Positions 27,006 through 36,261 of a DNA stretch of 64,000 nt are shown in pieces. Location of the stretch: positions 22,600-86,599 of the forward strand of contig NZ_KB894691.1 of the NCBI RefSeq assembly GCF_000374565.1. Reading direction: 5' to 3'. Both the position numbers and the translations under genes were made by a program. How positions within the stretch are numbered: the stretch's first letter is position 1; the number at the start of each line of letters is the position of its first letter. The DNA comes from Siminovitchia fordii DSM 16014 = CIP 108821. GTDB taxonomy: Bacteria; Bacillota; Bacilli; Bacillales; Bacillaceae_C. Under the pieces are notes generated by a model. It did not search any database and was not told the DNA's origin. It saw nothing but the letters and a program-made list of their open reading frames with translations.

Positions 27006-27035
27006 AAAAAACGCCCTTTTTCAGGAGGCGTTTTT
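27006..27035 (-). terminator. Terminator of the A-C-D-B ger operon
   Basis: Stem AAAAACGCC/GGCGTTTTT (27006-27014, 27027-27035) around the gerB stop, U-rich on both strands. Confidence 0.85.
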
Positions 27036-28124
27036 GTCTTTCTTTTTTCTTCTTTTCAAAACAAATGCTATGGCTAAAAGCAACATCGGCAAAAGCAATT
27101 GGATAAAAGTCGAATAATATGGGAATGTCTGAAAGTCGTATCGGGCAATCTCCATCGTGCTTGGCATTCCCCAAAAGGAGAACTGTACAATCAATATTCC
27201 CAATGGCCAGACAAGCGGCCGGTAGTCGGAAAGATTCAGCCATTGGGCAGTCCCCAGGGCGGTAACGTAATAAAAGACGGAGATTTTGACAAAGGCTCCA
27301 GCAATCCATACTGCCATGATTACAGCCTCCATATTCTCAAAGAATCCACCAAGGCTTGCATACCGGCCGACATTCATTAATGGATAAATCTTGTTGGACG
27401 TTGCATCACCCAGTATAAAAAGAACAATCAAATTCACGATCACCAGTGAGAGCATGACTCCTGAAACAGTGAAAAGCCCATACTTCATTCCTTTTTTCAT
27501 ATCTGATAAATAAGGGAGAAGAAAGCCGATGATAAAAAACTCAGCGAACCATCCAGTGGGTGAAATGGCACCTTTTATGGCGGGAATCCATCCGTCTTCC
27601 AAAATTGGCAAGATATTTTGGAATTGAAAGTCGGGCGCCAAGAAAAGAGAAGAAAAAATGATCGGCAGCACGAATACCGGAAATAGCAGCTGACCTGTCC
27701 TTGCCATCACCTCCACCCCTCCATATATGCAGAACCCGCAAAGCAATACCATCGAGGATATGATTACTATTTGGGGAGTCTTGAGCAAAAAGGAGGTTAC
27801 GATAAACTCACTATATGACCTGGCGATTGTTCCAGTGAGATCCAGGTAGAAATATAGAATAACGAAGCCCATCATTTTGCCTACTATTTTTCCCGAGACA
27901 GCTTCACTGATTTGGATAATGGTTTTTCCTTGGTACCTATTGTGAAGGCTGACTGCCAAAAAAACAGCTAAATAGCCTGCAAAAGATGCAAAGATGGGAG
28001 ACACCCACATATTCCTGCCTGCGGATTGGGCTGTAAGGCTCGGCATAGAAAGGATAGCAGTGGCAATAATGGTGGGATACAATAATAAAGCCATTTGAAG
28101 AGCTGATATTTTCCCTTTTTCCAT
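27021..28124 (-). CDS. Spore germinant receptor subunit B (permease)
   Basis: 367 aa with about ten membrane helices and a basic C-terminal tail (KRRKKKDKN). The start region KISALQMALLLYPTIIATAI and GVEVMARTGQLLFPVFVLPI are typical of spore germination permeases (GerKB/YndE). It is the last gene of the operon, 31 bp after the small D gene. ATG 28124 has AGGAG at 8 nt. Confidence 0.92.
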   Translation of the reverse strand: MEKGKISALQMALLLYPTIIATAILSMPSLTAQSAGRNMWVSPIFASFAGYLAVFLAVSLHNRYQGKTIIQISEAVSGKIVGKMMGFVILYFYLDLTGTIARSYSEFIVTSFLLKTPQIVIISSMVLLCGFCIYGGVEVMARTGQLLFPVFVLPIIFSSLFLAPDFQFQNILPILEDGWIPAIKGAISPTGWFAEFFIIGFLLPYLSDMKKGMKYGLFTVSGVMLSLVIVNLIVLFILGDATSNKIYPLMNVGRYASLGGFFENMEAVIMAVWIAGAFVKISVFYYVTALGTAQWLNLSDYRPLVWPLGILIVQFSFWGMPSTMEIARYDFQTFPYYSTFIQLLLPMLLLAIAFVLKRRKKKDKNAS

Positions 28125-28155
28125 TATTACCACTCCTTACCATTATTGATTTATA

Positions 28156-28383
28156 CTACTTTCCTATGAGTCGGCTGATCGGATGGAATATTGCTCTTTC
28201 CAAATGAGGAGGACCCTTTATATACTCCAAATTAAATAAGGATAGTATGAGACCTATCAGAAGCAATATCATGAAGGCTCCTTTGTCCCTCGTTGGATTG
28301 TTTTTGATCCCAGGCCATTGCAAAATGACAATTACTGCAACAACCACTGCTACACTGAAGAAATGTCCCCACATCATACTCAT
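28156..28383 (-). CDS. Small two-helix germination protein (D-subunit type)
   Basis: 75 aa with two predicted membrane helices (~6-24 and ~36-51) and a short basic tail. It starts inside the stop of gerC (ATGA overlap) and lies between C and B. Short two-helix proteins encoded in ger operons (D genes such as gerKD and gerUD) are known to modulate germination rate; this gene matches them in size, topology and position. Assignment is by context and topology, not residue identity. Confidence 0.75.
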   Translation of the reverse strand: MSMMWGHFFSVAVVVAVIVILQWPGIKNNPTRDKGAFMILLLIGLILSLFNLEYIKGPPHLERAIFHPISRLIGK

Positions 28384-29564
28384 TTCTGTCCCTTTGTTTT
28401 AATCGGCTCATTGATATACCCTTGTCTGCGAATATTTGCATGGATGTGGAATTCAGTCTTCACTTCAGGAAAAACTTCCTCCCACCGACCTTCAACTTTC
28501 TTCCATTGCTGTGGGTATTTCTGATGAAATTCCCTTCCATACCCCACAACATCCAATCCATGTTCCTGTGCTGCCTCTATTGCCTTGCGAATCCGTTCTT
28601 CCACTTTGTCACGATACACTTTGTTGATTTTTCTTTCTGATTTCCTATCATCTAAATCTAATGTTGTTCCATTTTGCACAATGGTCCCTTCGGTATGAAC
28701 ATCTACAATCATCTTCCACTCTCCATTTTGAATGCGGGGTGTGAGATTTACTTCGGTTTTTACTGGGAAAATAGAGATATGCCCATTTCCCTCCTCTATC
28801 TCAAAAGTTACTGTATATTCCTTTAATTTATCAGTAATCCATAGCAATCCTCTCGTCGTTGATTCGGAAATCGTTCCAATCATCCGATCTTTTTTAAACA
28901 AGACAGTCCCTTCCAAAACTGTGTATTGGGTCTTTTTTCCGTCGCTTTTCTCCTTTAATATCTTTAAATAAGGAAGCACAACATTCTGGTCCTTAGACGT
29001 TAACATTGTATCAAGCTCCTGAAGTGTGACACTCATTCCATGTTTCTTGTTAGCAATTTCTCGGAGTGTTTCCGATGAAAAGCGTTCCAAGGTAGCCTTT
29101 GTATCAAGAATTTTTTTGGCTTTTCCCCGGCTGACCAATATGAAGGCTCTCTCCCTTGGCTGCGGGTGCCGAAGAAGAAAATCAACGTGTTCTTGTATAC
29201 CATCTTTGGCAACTGCATCACCAAAAATAAATATTTTGCAAGACCCCCAATAAATTTTACGGGGCATTTCAGCTTGGAGCTTCGAAAGGGCTTCGGCTAT
29301 ATTCCTCCCTTTATGATAAGTGACCATCGTCGTCTGTTGCTCGCCTCCCCCAAGACCATTGCCACCCTCACCCCCTGTCATATTTTTAGGGATGAAAATT
29401 TCAAGAGAAAGCACTACTTGCCCGTCTTCACTTTTATCAATTCCTGTTGCAGTTACGATGGCCAGATCGTTTATTTCTATTCGGTCCCAGCAGCCGGCTA
29501 GAAAAAAAATGCCTCCGGCAAAGACAGCAAGAAAAATTGATTTTCTTATTAAAGAATTTTTCAA
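28380..29564 (-). CDS. Spore germinant receptor subunit C (GerC lipoprotein)
   Basis: 394 aa, lipoprotein signal FFLAGCWDRIEINDLAIV with Cys anchor, then the Ger(x)C domain. TTG 29564 (GAGGG at 7 nt; GTG 29567 is an alternative) gives a normal signal peptide; the frame is open to 29660 but that part overlaps gerA. It contains a Gly-rich stretch (GGEGGNGLGGGEQQ) early in the mature protein, an insertion-like loop that also appears in shorter form in the third cluster's C subunit. Confidence 0.9.
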   Translation of the reverse strand: MKNSLIRKSIFLAVFAGGIFFLAGCWDRIEINDLAIVTATGIDKSEDGQVVLSLEIFIPKNMTGGEGGNGLGGGEQQTTMVTYHKGRNIAEALSKLQAEMPRKIYWGSCKIFIFGDAVAKDGIQEHVDFLLRHPQPRERAFILVSRGKAKKILDTKATLERFSSETLREIANKKHGMSVTLQELDTMLTSKDQNVVLPYLKILKEKSDGKKTQYTVLEGTVLFKKDRMIGTISESTTRGLLWITDKLKEYTVTFEIEEGNGHISIFPVKTEVNLTPRIQNGEWKMIVDVHTEGTIVQNGTTLDLDDRKSERKINKVYRDKVEERIRKAIEAAQEHGLDVVGYGREFHQKYPQQWKKVEGRWEEVFPEVKTEFHIHANIRRQGYINEPIKTKGQK

Positions 29565-29595
29565 CACTTTTCCCTCACTTTGGCCCACACTCTCT

Positions 29596-31173
29596 TCAAT
29601 TCTCTGACTCACCGCCCCGAAGCGGACCCGGTTTCTGATTAGGAGCCTGCCGATACACATTCATCTCCTTATCAAGGTGAGGGCGTGTATCCATCATCCA
29701 TAAAGGCGATCTCCAAAGAACATCCTTCAATTCGCGCTTCTTTAGCGGTGCTATCGGTTTCATATATGGCTCCCCGAAGGATCTTAAAGTGCATAAATGG
29801 ATGAGAATCGTCAACATTCCGAGCATGATGCCCAGTAGCCCTAATAACCCGGCAAGGAAAACAAGTGGAAACCGGAGAAAGCGAATAGGGTATCCGATCG
29901 TATAGCGTGGAATCAAAAAAGATGCGATTCCAGTTGTTGCCACCACAATGACCATTGGTGCCGAGACAATCCCTGCCTGCACGGCTGCCTGTCCGATGAC
30001 AAGCGCTCCGACGATACTGACAGCAGCACCAATTTGATTTGGAAGCCTGACTCCTGCTTCACGCAATGCTTCTAGCATCAATTCCAACAGGATCACTTCC
30101 ACCAAAGCGGGAAATGGAACACTTTCTCTAGCAGCGGCAATGCTGAGAACCAATGGATCAGGGATCATTTCTTGGTGAAATGTTGTGATGGCTACATAAA
30201 GGGATGGAAGTAACAAGGAAATGGCGACAAATGTATAACGCAGCCATCGGATAATTGTACCTACAATAAAGCGCTCATAATAATCATCAGGCGACTGAAG
30301 CATCGAAAAAAAAGAAATCGGAGCGATCAAGGCAAATGGCGTCCCTTCCGTCAAAATGGCTGCTCGCCCTTCAAGCAAATGGGCGCTTACGACATCAGGG
30401 CGCTCAGTGGATAAAATTTGCGGAAATGGCGAATACGGATTGTCCTCAATCATTTCCTCAATATAATCACTCTCCAGAACACCATCAATCACAATCCGTT
30501 GAAGCCTAATTTCAAACTCTTCTATCAAAGTGGGACTTGCTAACCCTTCGATATAAGTAAGAACAACGCTTTTCTTTGTATAATCTCCGATATTGATCGA
30601 TTTCATTTTAAGTGCCGGGCTTTTTATAATGCGCCGCAACATGGCCGTATTCACTTGAATCGATTCAACGAACCCCTCCCGCGGTCCCCTTATCACCTTT
30701 TCGGCCTGTGGTTCTTCTATATTCCGGATTTCATACTTGGACAACCCTAAGGAAATAGCAATTTTTTCTCCTTCAATCAATAAAATAGGACTCCCATTAG
30801 AAATTGACTCAACGCAGTCAGCTATAAGAGATACCTGTTTGATATTAGGCACGGAAATTTCGTTCTCGATCATCTTAAGCTCCAGCTCCTGCGGATCAAT
30901 GATGTCTTTCCGTATAAGCGGATTGAGAACACTTTCATCCAGCCACTCTACATCTGATAAACCATTAATATAAATAACCATCCCTCTGAAATTGCCAAAA
31001 ATCCAAATATCCCGGAAAACTACATCTGAACATTCTTTATAAATGGACCGAAAAACCTCTTCATTTTCTTTTAAGCTTCGCTGAAGGGTTTCCTTTGGTT
31101 TGGGCAATGGGGCTTGATCGTTTGTTTGGTGTTTATGTTTTTTCTTAAGTAGCCTTTGCACATTCCGAATCAA
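29596..31173 (-). CDS. Spore germinant receptor subunit A (GerA family)
   Basis: 525 aa, the normal length. A charged N-terminal tail (KKKHKHQTNDQ) precedes the soluble domain. The C-terminal half has the family markers RFIVGTIIRWLRY, PSLYVAITTFHQEMIPDPL, VPFPALVEVILLELMLEALR and SFGEPYMKPIAPL. TTG start with GGAGGGAAG upstream. First gene of the A-C-D-B operon. The family motif here is canonical, unlike the A subunit at 8073. Confidence 0.93.
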   Translation of the reverse strand: MIRNVQRLLKKKHKHQTNDQAPLPKPKETLQRSLKENEEVFRSIYKECSDVVFRDIWIFGNFRGMVIYINGLSDVEWLDESVLNPLIRKDIIDPQELELKMIENEISVPNIKQVSLIADCVESISNGSPILLIEGEKIAISLGLSKYEIRNIEEPQAEKVIRGPREGFVESIQVNTAMLRRIIKSPALKMKSINIGDYTKKSVVLTYIEGLASPTLIEEFEIRLQRIVIDGVLESDYIEEMIEDNPYSPFPQILSTERPDVVSAHLLEGRAAILTEGTPFALIAPISFFSMLQSPDDYYERFIVGTIIRWLRYTFVAISLLLPSLYVAITTFHQEMIPDPLVLSIAAARESVPFPALVEVILLELMLEALREAGVRLPNQIGAAVSIVGALVIGQAAVQAGIVSAPMVIVVATTGIASFLIPRYTIGYPIRFLRFPLVFLAGLLGLLGIMLGMLTILIHLCTLRSFGEPYMKPIAPLKKRELKDVLWRSPLWMMDTRPHLDKEMNVYRQAPNQKPGPLRGGESEN

Positions 31174-31281
31174 GCCGCTTCCCTCCGTTCAGATCTTTTT
31201 TTTATCTTTCTACAAATGGGATGATTTATACAGTAAATCCTAAAAATACCATGTGAGTCCTTCGGGTTTATTAAAAAGGGT

Positions 31282-31315
31282 AAAAGCCGAAGGCTGTTGA
31301 AGTCCCTCGGCTTTT
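31282..31315. terminator. Terminator between ktr gene and ger operon
   Basis: Stem AAAAGCCGAaGG/CCcTCGGCTTTT (31282-31293, 31304-31315), U-rich on both sides. It lies about 220 bp after the KtrA/C stop and about 110 bp before the gerA start. Confidence 0.8.
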
Positions 31316-31536
31316 AAAAAAGATCTGTGCAGATGTCCGCATTCATGAAATTGATTTTATTTGGTTTCAATCTTGCCAAAGAAAGGAAAGTGGTAGGGCC
31401 GCTAGCTTTTCCTATAAAGGGTGATCATAATATTGGCTTTTCCAGTACAAAAGTTAAACACACGGTTCCAAAAACAGCTACAACATCAAACAAGATCCAT
31501 TACTCGGAAGGTAAAGAAATCAACATCCATTCTTCT

Positions 31537-32193
31537 TCATACCCCTTCTTCCTCAAAACGGTTAATGTCTTCGTTGCGGCCGATGACATATAGAATGTCC
31601 CCCTTCCGGACAAGAGCTTCTGCTGGCGGGGCAATCATAATTTCCTCCCCACGCTGAATACCCATCAGTACACATCCATATGTTGACCTTATACTTAATT
31701 GTACCAGTGATTTACCATCTAGCTTTTCAGATGCGATAATTTCAGCCATACTATAGTGGCTGGATAGCTCGATGAAATCGATCAGTTTATCCGAGACAAT
31801 ATGCTTAGCTATCCTTCTGGCTGTATCCCTCTCAGGCTGAATGACCCGATCTACGCCGATCTTCTCTAACACTTTACTGTGATAATCGCTTTGGGCCTTG
31901 GACCAAACGATTGGTACTCCTGATTCCTTTAACATTAAAGATGTTAAAATACTTGCCTCAATATTGTCGCCAAACGAGACAAATGCATGATCAAAGTTCT
32001 TAACCCCTAAATTCCGGAGGACAGATTCGTCAAGGGCATTTGCTCGAACCACTTGGGTCGCATACTTCGAATATTCTTGGACCTTGTCATAATCTTGATC
32101 CACTGCTAACACTTCAGAATCGGATTCAGCCAACGCTTTTACCAAATTTCCGCCAAAGCGCCCCAAACCAAATACAACATACTGTTTCTTCAT
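31537..32193 (-). CDS. Potassium-uptake regulator KtrA/KtrC (RCK protein)
   Basis: 218 aa, the size of KtrA/KtrC. The N-terminal RCK_N Rossmann fold has FGLGRFGGNLVKAL and the acidic end of strand 2 (LAVDQDYD). The C-terminal RCK_C domain (~135-218), which in relatives binds c-di-AMP, ends in GDILYVIGRNEDI. It gates a Ktr membrane channel by nucleotide binding. No KtrB/D gene lies beside it, which fits the stand-alone KtrC arrangement of Bacillus. Confidence 0.9.
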   Translation of the reverse strand: MKKQYVVFGLGRFGGNLVKALAESDSEVLAVDQDYDKVQEYSKYATQVVRANALDESVLRNLGVKNFDHAFVSFGDNIEASILTSLMLKESGVPIVWSKAQSDYHSKVLEKIGVDRVIQPERDTARRIAKHIVSDKLIDFIELSSHYSMAEIIASEKLDGKSLVQLSIRSTYGCVLMGIQRGEEIMIAPPAEALVRKGDILYVIGRNEDINRFEEEGV

Positions 32194-32332
32194 AGACTCT
32201 CCTCATTTTTTAACTCCAGTTATTGCGTTTGTGTAGAAATGCTTGTACATGTCACCAATCTCTTTATGAATACCCGCCTTCTGTCTCTCTAAGCATCTTT
32301 CAAACGATAGTTTTTATGTCTCGAAACGAATG

Positions 32333-33073
32333 CTAAAGCTTCTTCAACTTCTTTACATTCCACATCAGCGAATCGACCCCTTTCGAAAAGTGGACAATCG
32401 GAGTTTCATCGGAAAAATCAAGGTTTAATGGAGAAAAGAGCGTGTTCCTTTGAATTTGAAAATCTGCCCTTTGCAGCGGCCATGGTGGGTGATGTATGTC
32501 TCCATAAAATATATTTATTTTGTCACAGGCTGTATAAAAACAATATTTTTCTGTGAGGAAGTGATCAAGGGTTCCGTTCACCGGAAAATACTCCTCCTGC
32601 TTCGCTGTGCAGGTTCCTTCAAACCGAACAGGCTGATTTTTTCGAATCGATTCGTAATAGATCGTGCTTCCTTTCGGTCTTATAGAAATGTCAGCCGAAT
32701 GATACGGGAGCCGGTACCACCTCTTGGCAATATTCAAAGAAGCCCAGTCGTTTACATCGAGAGAAATGAAAAAAACCCCGGGTTTCCCCTTATGTTTAAC
32801 ATATGTACGTACGTTCATCTCTGAAAAAGGAGTTACCACAGAAAAGAAAGACAGGCCACGGAAATAAATACCCTCCATTGCAAACGCCACTATTCCAATC
32901 CATGCAGACCCGTCATATGTATCAATTTCAAGCTCGGAAGGAATAAAGGGACGGAGTTGTTCAGGCTGAACGGGCCAATGGAGAAACAATACATCCCGCC
33001 ATGCCTGCCGCATGATCCAATTGTTTGGAGGAAGTGGCAGCGGACGATGTCCGTCTTCTTTATAGATATCCAT
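32333..33073 (-). CDS. yqjF: YqjF-like DUF2071 protein
   Basis: 246 aa, soluble. It has the DUF2071 features: an N-terminal MRQAWRDVLFLHWPVQPEQL followed by LRPFIPSELEIDTYDGSAWIG, and later FSEMNVRTYVKHKGKPGVFF. The family is related in fold to acetoacetate decarboxylase, but its function is not established. It stands alone between divergent or unrelated neighbours. Confidence 0.85.
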   Translation of the reverse strand: MDIYKEDGHRPLPLPPNNWIMRQAWRDVLFLHWPVQPEQLRPFIPSELEIDTYDGSAWIGIVAFAMEGIYFRGLSFFSVVTPFSEMNVRTYVKHKGKPGVFFISLDVNDWASLNIAKRWYRLPYHSADISIRPKGSTIYYESIRKNQPVRFEGTCTAKQEEYFPVNGTLDHFLTEKYCFYTACDKINIFYGDIHHPPWPLQRADFQIQRNTLFSPLNLDFSDETPIVHFSKGVDSLMWNVKKLKKL

Positions 33074-33211
33074 GGTATCGTCTCCTTTCGTGAATAATTT
33101 GTGCTTTTTACTTGCCTTCTATGCTAACCACTATTTTTTCAAAGGCGTCACATAGTTTTCTCCATCTGAGAAACAATAGAATCAAGCCTTATGAGATTGG
33201 GGGACAAGAGC

Positions 33212-34624
33212 ATGGCAGATATTTTGTCCTATATTACATTTGGAATCGTTGTTTTTATGTTCATTGTATTTGTGATGATGATTTTCAGCTGGCGCTGGAT
33301 CGCGAAAATGATTGTAAGAAAAACGGGAAACATCATTTTTACAGATAGTTATCAAGAAAATATTATTGAGATGATTCCAGGCTTCAAGCATATGGGGATT
33401 CAAAATGTACTTGAAAACAATCTGCGGACTGAAAGCGGCGATGTTCTGAATCGTCCGCTTGGCTCTTCAAAAACTTGGCCGCATTTAGATTCGATTACAT
33501 TTATCCCTGCACAGACTTCTCCGTTTGCCATTTCAGGAGACGAAGAAGTAGATGTAAGTGTAAAAATAGGTCCCAAAGCAAAAAAACCGATGAAAATAGA
33601 TATTCCACTCATGATTAGTGGAATGGCTTATGGGGTTGGTGTCAGCAGAGAAGTCCGATTGTCTTTTGCTCAAGCAGCAAATAAAACTGGTACGGCCATC
33701 AATTCCGGTGAAGGCGGCATCATGAAGGAGGAATTGGAGGCTGCCGGAAAATATATATTGCAGTTTTCAAAAACGGAATGGGGAAAAGAAGAAGAATTCA
33801 TCAAGCGTGCGGACATGATTGAAATCAAACTCGGACAAGGTGCGAAACTCGGAATCGGTACAAAGATTTCACCGAAAAACCTGACTGGCAGGGCACGTGA
33901 AGTGATGGGGCTGAAAGCAGAAGAAGATGCCGTCATCCATGAGCATTTTTTTGAAAACCAGACTTTGGAGGATCTGAAGGAATTGGTTGATGAGCTTCGT
34001 GACATGTCCGGCGGAGTCCCTATCGGGGCTAAAATGGGAGCCGGTGGAAAAATTGAAGAAGATATCGATCATCTTCTGGAAATGGGTGTAGATTATATCG
34101 CGGTGGATGGCGGGCAGGCGGCCACTCACGCCGGTGCGCCCATTTTGGCCGATGATTTTGGAATCCCTACGCTGCATGCAGTAGTCCGTGCTTCGAACCA
34201 TTTAAAAAGGAGAAAAATGAAAGATCAGGTCAGTCTGATCGTCTCTGGGGGTCTTTTAATCCCCGGTCATTTTTTAAAAGCGCTGGCCCTTGGGGCTGAT
34301 GCCGTTTACTTAGGCTCGGCTATATTATTTAGCGTTGCGCACGGCCAGGTGACCAAATCTCTCCCCTTCGAACCGCCAACGCAGGTAGTTTGGAATGAAG
34401 GGAAATATAGTCATCAATTTAAAGTAAAAGACGGAGCGGAATCGGCTGAAAAATTTTTGAAAGCAAGTACTGAAGAGATGAAAATGGCTCTGAGAGCGAT
34501 GGGAAAACGTTCATTGAGCGAGCTTTCCAGAAGAGATCTCACTTCCTATGATGAACTGACGGCAAGGATGATTGGAATTCCGTTTACATTTAACCCGTGG
34601 CCAGAAAAGGGAAGAAAAAAATAG
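33212..34624 (+). CDS. FMN-binding glutamate synthase-like protein (YerD-type)
   Basis: 470 aa. One N-terminal membrane helix (~5-27), then the FMN-barrel of the glutamate synthase large subunit: SGMAYGVGVSREVRLSFAQA, GEGGIMKEELEA, KLGQGAKLGIGTKIS, VDGGQAATHAGAP and the late ALALGADAVYLGSAI. It lacks the amidotransferase and GXGXG domains of full GltB, so its exact reaction is open (Bacillus YerD type). The start at ATG 33212 follows GGGGG at ~9 nt; an in-frame ATG 33191 precedes that site. Confidence 0.87.
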   Translation: MADILSYITFGIVVFMFIVFVMMIFSWRWIAKMIVRKTGNIIFTDSYQENIIEMIPGFKHMGIQNVLENNLRTESGDVLNRPLGSSKTWPHLDSITFIPAQTSPFAISGDEEVDVSVKIGPKAKKPMKIDIPLMISGMAYGVGVSREVRLSFAQAANKTGTAINSGEGGIMKEELEAAGKYILQFSKTEWGKEEEFIKRADMIEIKLGQGAKLGIGTKISPKNLTGRAREVMGLKAEEDAVIHEHFFENQTLEDLKELVDELRDMSGGVPIGAKMGAGGKIEEDIDHLLEMGVDYIAVDGGQAATHAGAPILADDFGIPTLHAVVRASNHLKRRKMKDQVSLIVSGGLLIPGHFLKALALGADAVYLGSAILFSVAHGQVTKSLPFEPPTQVVWNEGKYSHQFKVKDGAESAEKFLKASTEEMKMALRAMGKRSLSELSRRDLTSYDELTARMIGIPFTFNPWPEKGRKK

Positions 34625-34652
34625 AGCAAAAGCTCGGAAAGGTACAAAATGG

Positions 34653-36261
34653 ATGTCTTCACTTTTTAAACGAACAAGAAAAAAGCTATTTGAGAAAAGC
34701 GACAAAAAAATAGAAGAGTCTGATTTTCTATCCCCTTCATTGCCAGATAACTTGACAGTCATAAAGCAACAAACTGGGAATAGTCAGGACATTGTCATAA
34801 GACCATTAAAGACTGAAGCATCACCAGTAGCTAATTTGGCAATTGTCTATGTTGATGGAATTGTTGATGCCGCAACAGTCAATGAATTTATTTTTGAATC
34901 AATTATGGCCAATCCCCGGCAATATGAAGGGACATCTGAAGCACTTCTTCAGCATCTGGCAGACAATGGAGTGGCATTAGGAAGCTTAAAAACGGTTCAG
35001 GAATGGAAAGACCTTTTTCAGGAATTAATGGACGGAAACACAATTGTTCTTATCAATGGGACAAACCAGGCCATTTCGGCAGGGACAAAGGGCGGCGAGC
35101 ACCGTTCCGTAGAACAGCCGGAGAGCCAAGTGACAGTCCGAGGCCCAAGGGATGGGTTTAATGAATCAATCCAAACAAATATTGCCCTTGTCAGACGACG
35201 CATAAGGAACCCGAATTTATGGACGGAGTCAATGAAAATCGGCCGAATGACAAAAACCAATGTAACCATCATGTATTTAAAAGGTGCCGTGAACGAAAAA
35301 ATTGTGGATGAGGTCCGCAACAGATTAAACACGATTGATATAGACAGCATCCTTGAATCCGGTTATATCGAACAATTAGTTGAGGATCAGACCTGGACAT
35401 CCTTTCCTACCTTGTATCATACGGAAAGGCCCGATACAGTTGCAGGCAATATCCTTGAAGGCAGAATAGCAATCTTTGTCGATGGAACACCATTTGTTCT
35501 TCTTGCACCTGCAGTTTTCATCCAATTTTTCCAGGCCGCCGAAGACTATTACATGCGGTTTGATATAGCCACCGCGCTTCCTGCGAATATTAATATTTTT
35601 CATTTCAATTATCGCCCCCTCCATTTACATTGCAGGGACAACCTTCCATCAGGAAATGATACCAACACAGCTGGTGATCAGTATTGCCGCTCAACGGGAA
35701 TCAGTGCCGTTCCCGGCTTTTGTGGAAGCAGTCATGATGGAAATCACATTTGAAATTTTACGGGAAGCGGGGGTCAGGATGCCGAGAGCTGTGGGATCGG
35801 CCATTTCGATTGTGGGAGCGCTTGTCATTGGCCAGGCTGCCGTGCAGGCAGGGATTGTTTCCCCTGCTATGGTCATCATCGTTTCAATTACAGCTATTGC
35901 CAACTTTGCCACCCCCTCCTTTGCAATGGCAGTTTCCGCCCGTTTAATTAGGTTCCTGTTCATGGTGATTGCTGCTATTTTCGGAATGTATGGTGTGATA
36001 TTGGGGATCATCGTTCTTATTGTGCATTTATGCAGTCTCCGATCGTTCGGCGTTCCTTACATGTCGCCGCTCGCCCCATTATCCTTCGGTAATCTGGGAG
36101 ATACCATTATTCGTGTACCTTTGTGGGCAACAAGGGAAAGGGCAAACCTGATTATGCAAGGTGAACAAATCCATGGAAAAAATATGGCTAAACCAAAGCC
36201 ACCTAACAAGCGGGAAATGACCATGAGTAAAAAGGGGCAAAGTGATGCCAATGAAACGTAA
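34653..36261 (+). pseudogene. gerA-type receptor subunit A, frameshifted
   Basis: Two overlapping frames together encode one GerA protein of ~535 aa. The first runs 34653 to about 35571 (MSSLFKRTRKKLF to EDYYMRFDIAT); the second begins about 35575 (RFLRILIFFISIIAPSIYIA then GTTFHQEM) and ends at 36261. Comparison with the intact copy at 29596 (RFIVGTIIRWLRY) shows the IATxxRFLR segment is short, consistent with loss of 5 (or 2) bases at 35571-35576. Frame 1 alone would stop at 35753 and lack most membrane helices. It may be a real inactivation or a sequencing error; the rest shows no other damage. It overlaps gerC by 17 bp. Confidence 0.88.

Noticed and set aside
34572-34652. Upstream extension of the gerA frame to 34572
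   Set aside because: It overlaps the end of the glutamate-synthase-like gene; ATG 34653 has a GGAAAGG site and gives a normal GerA N-terminus.
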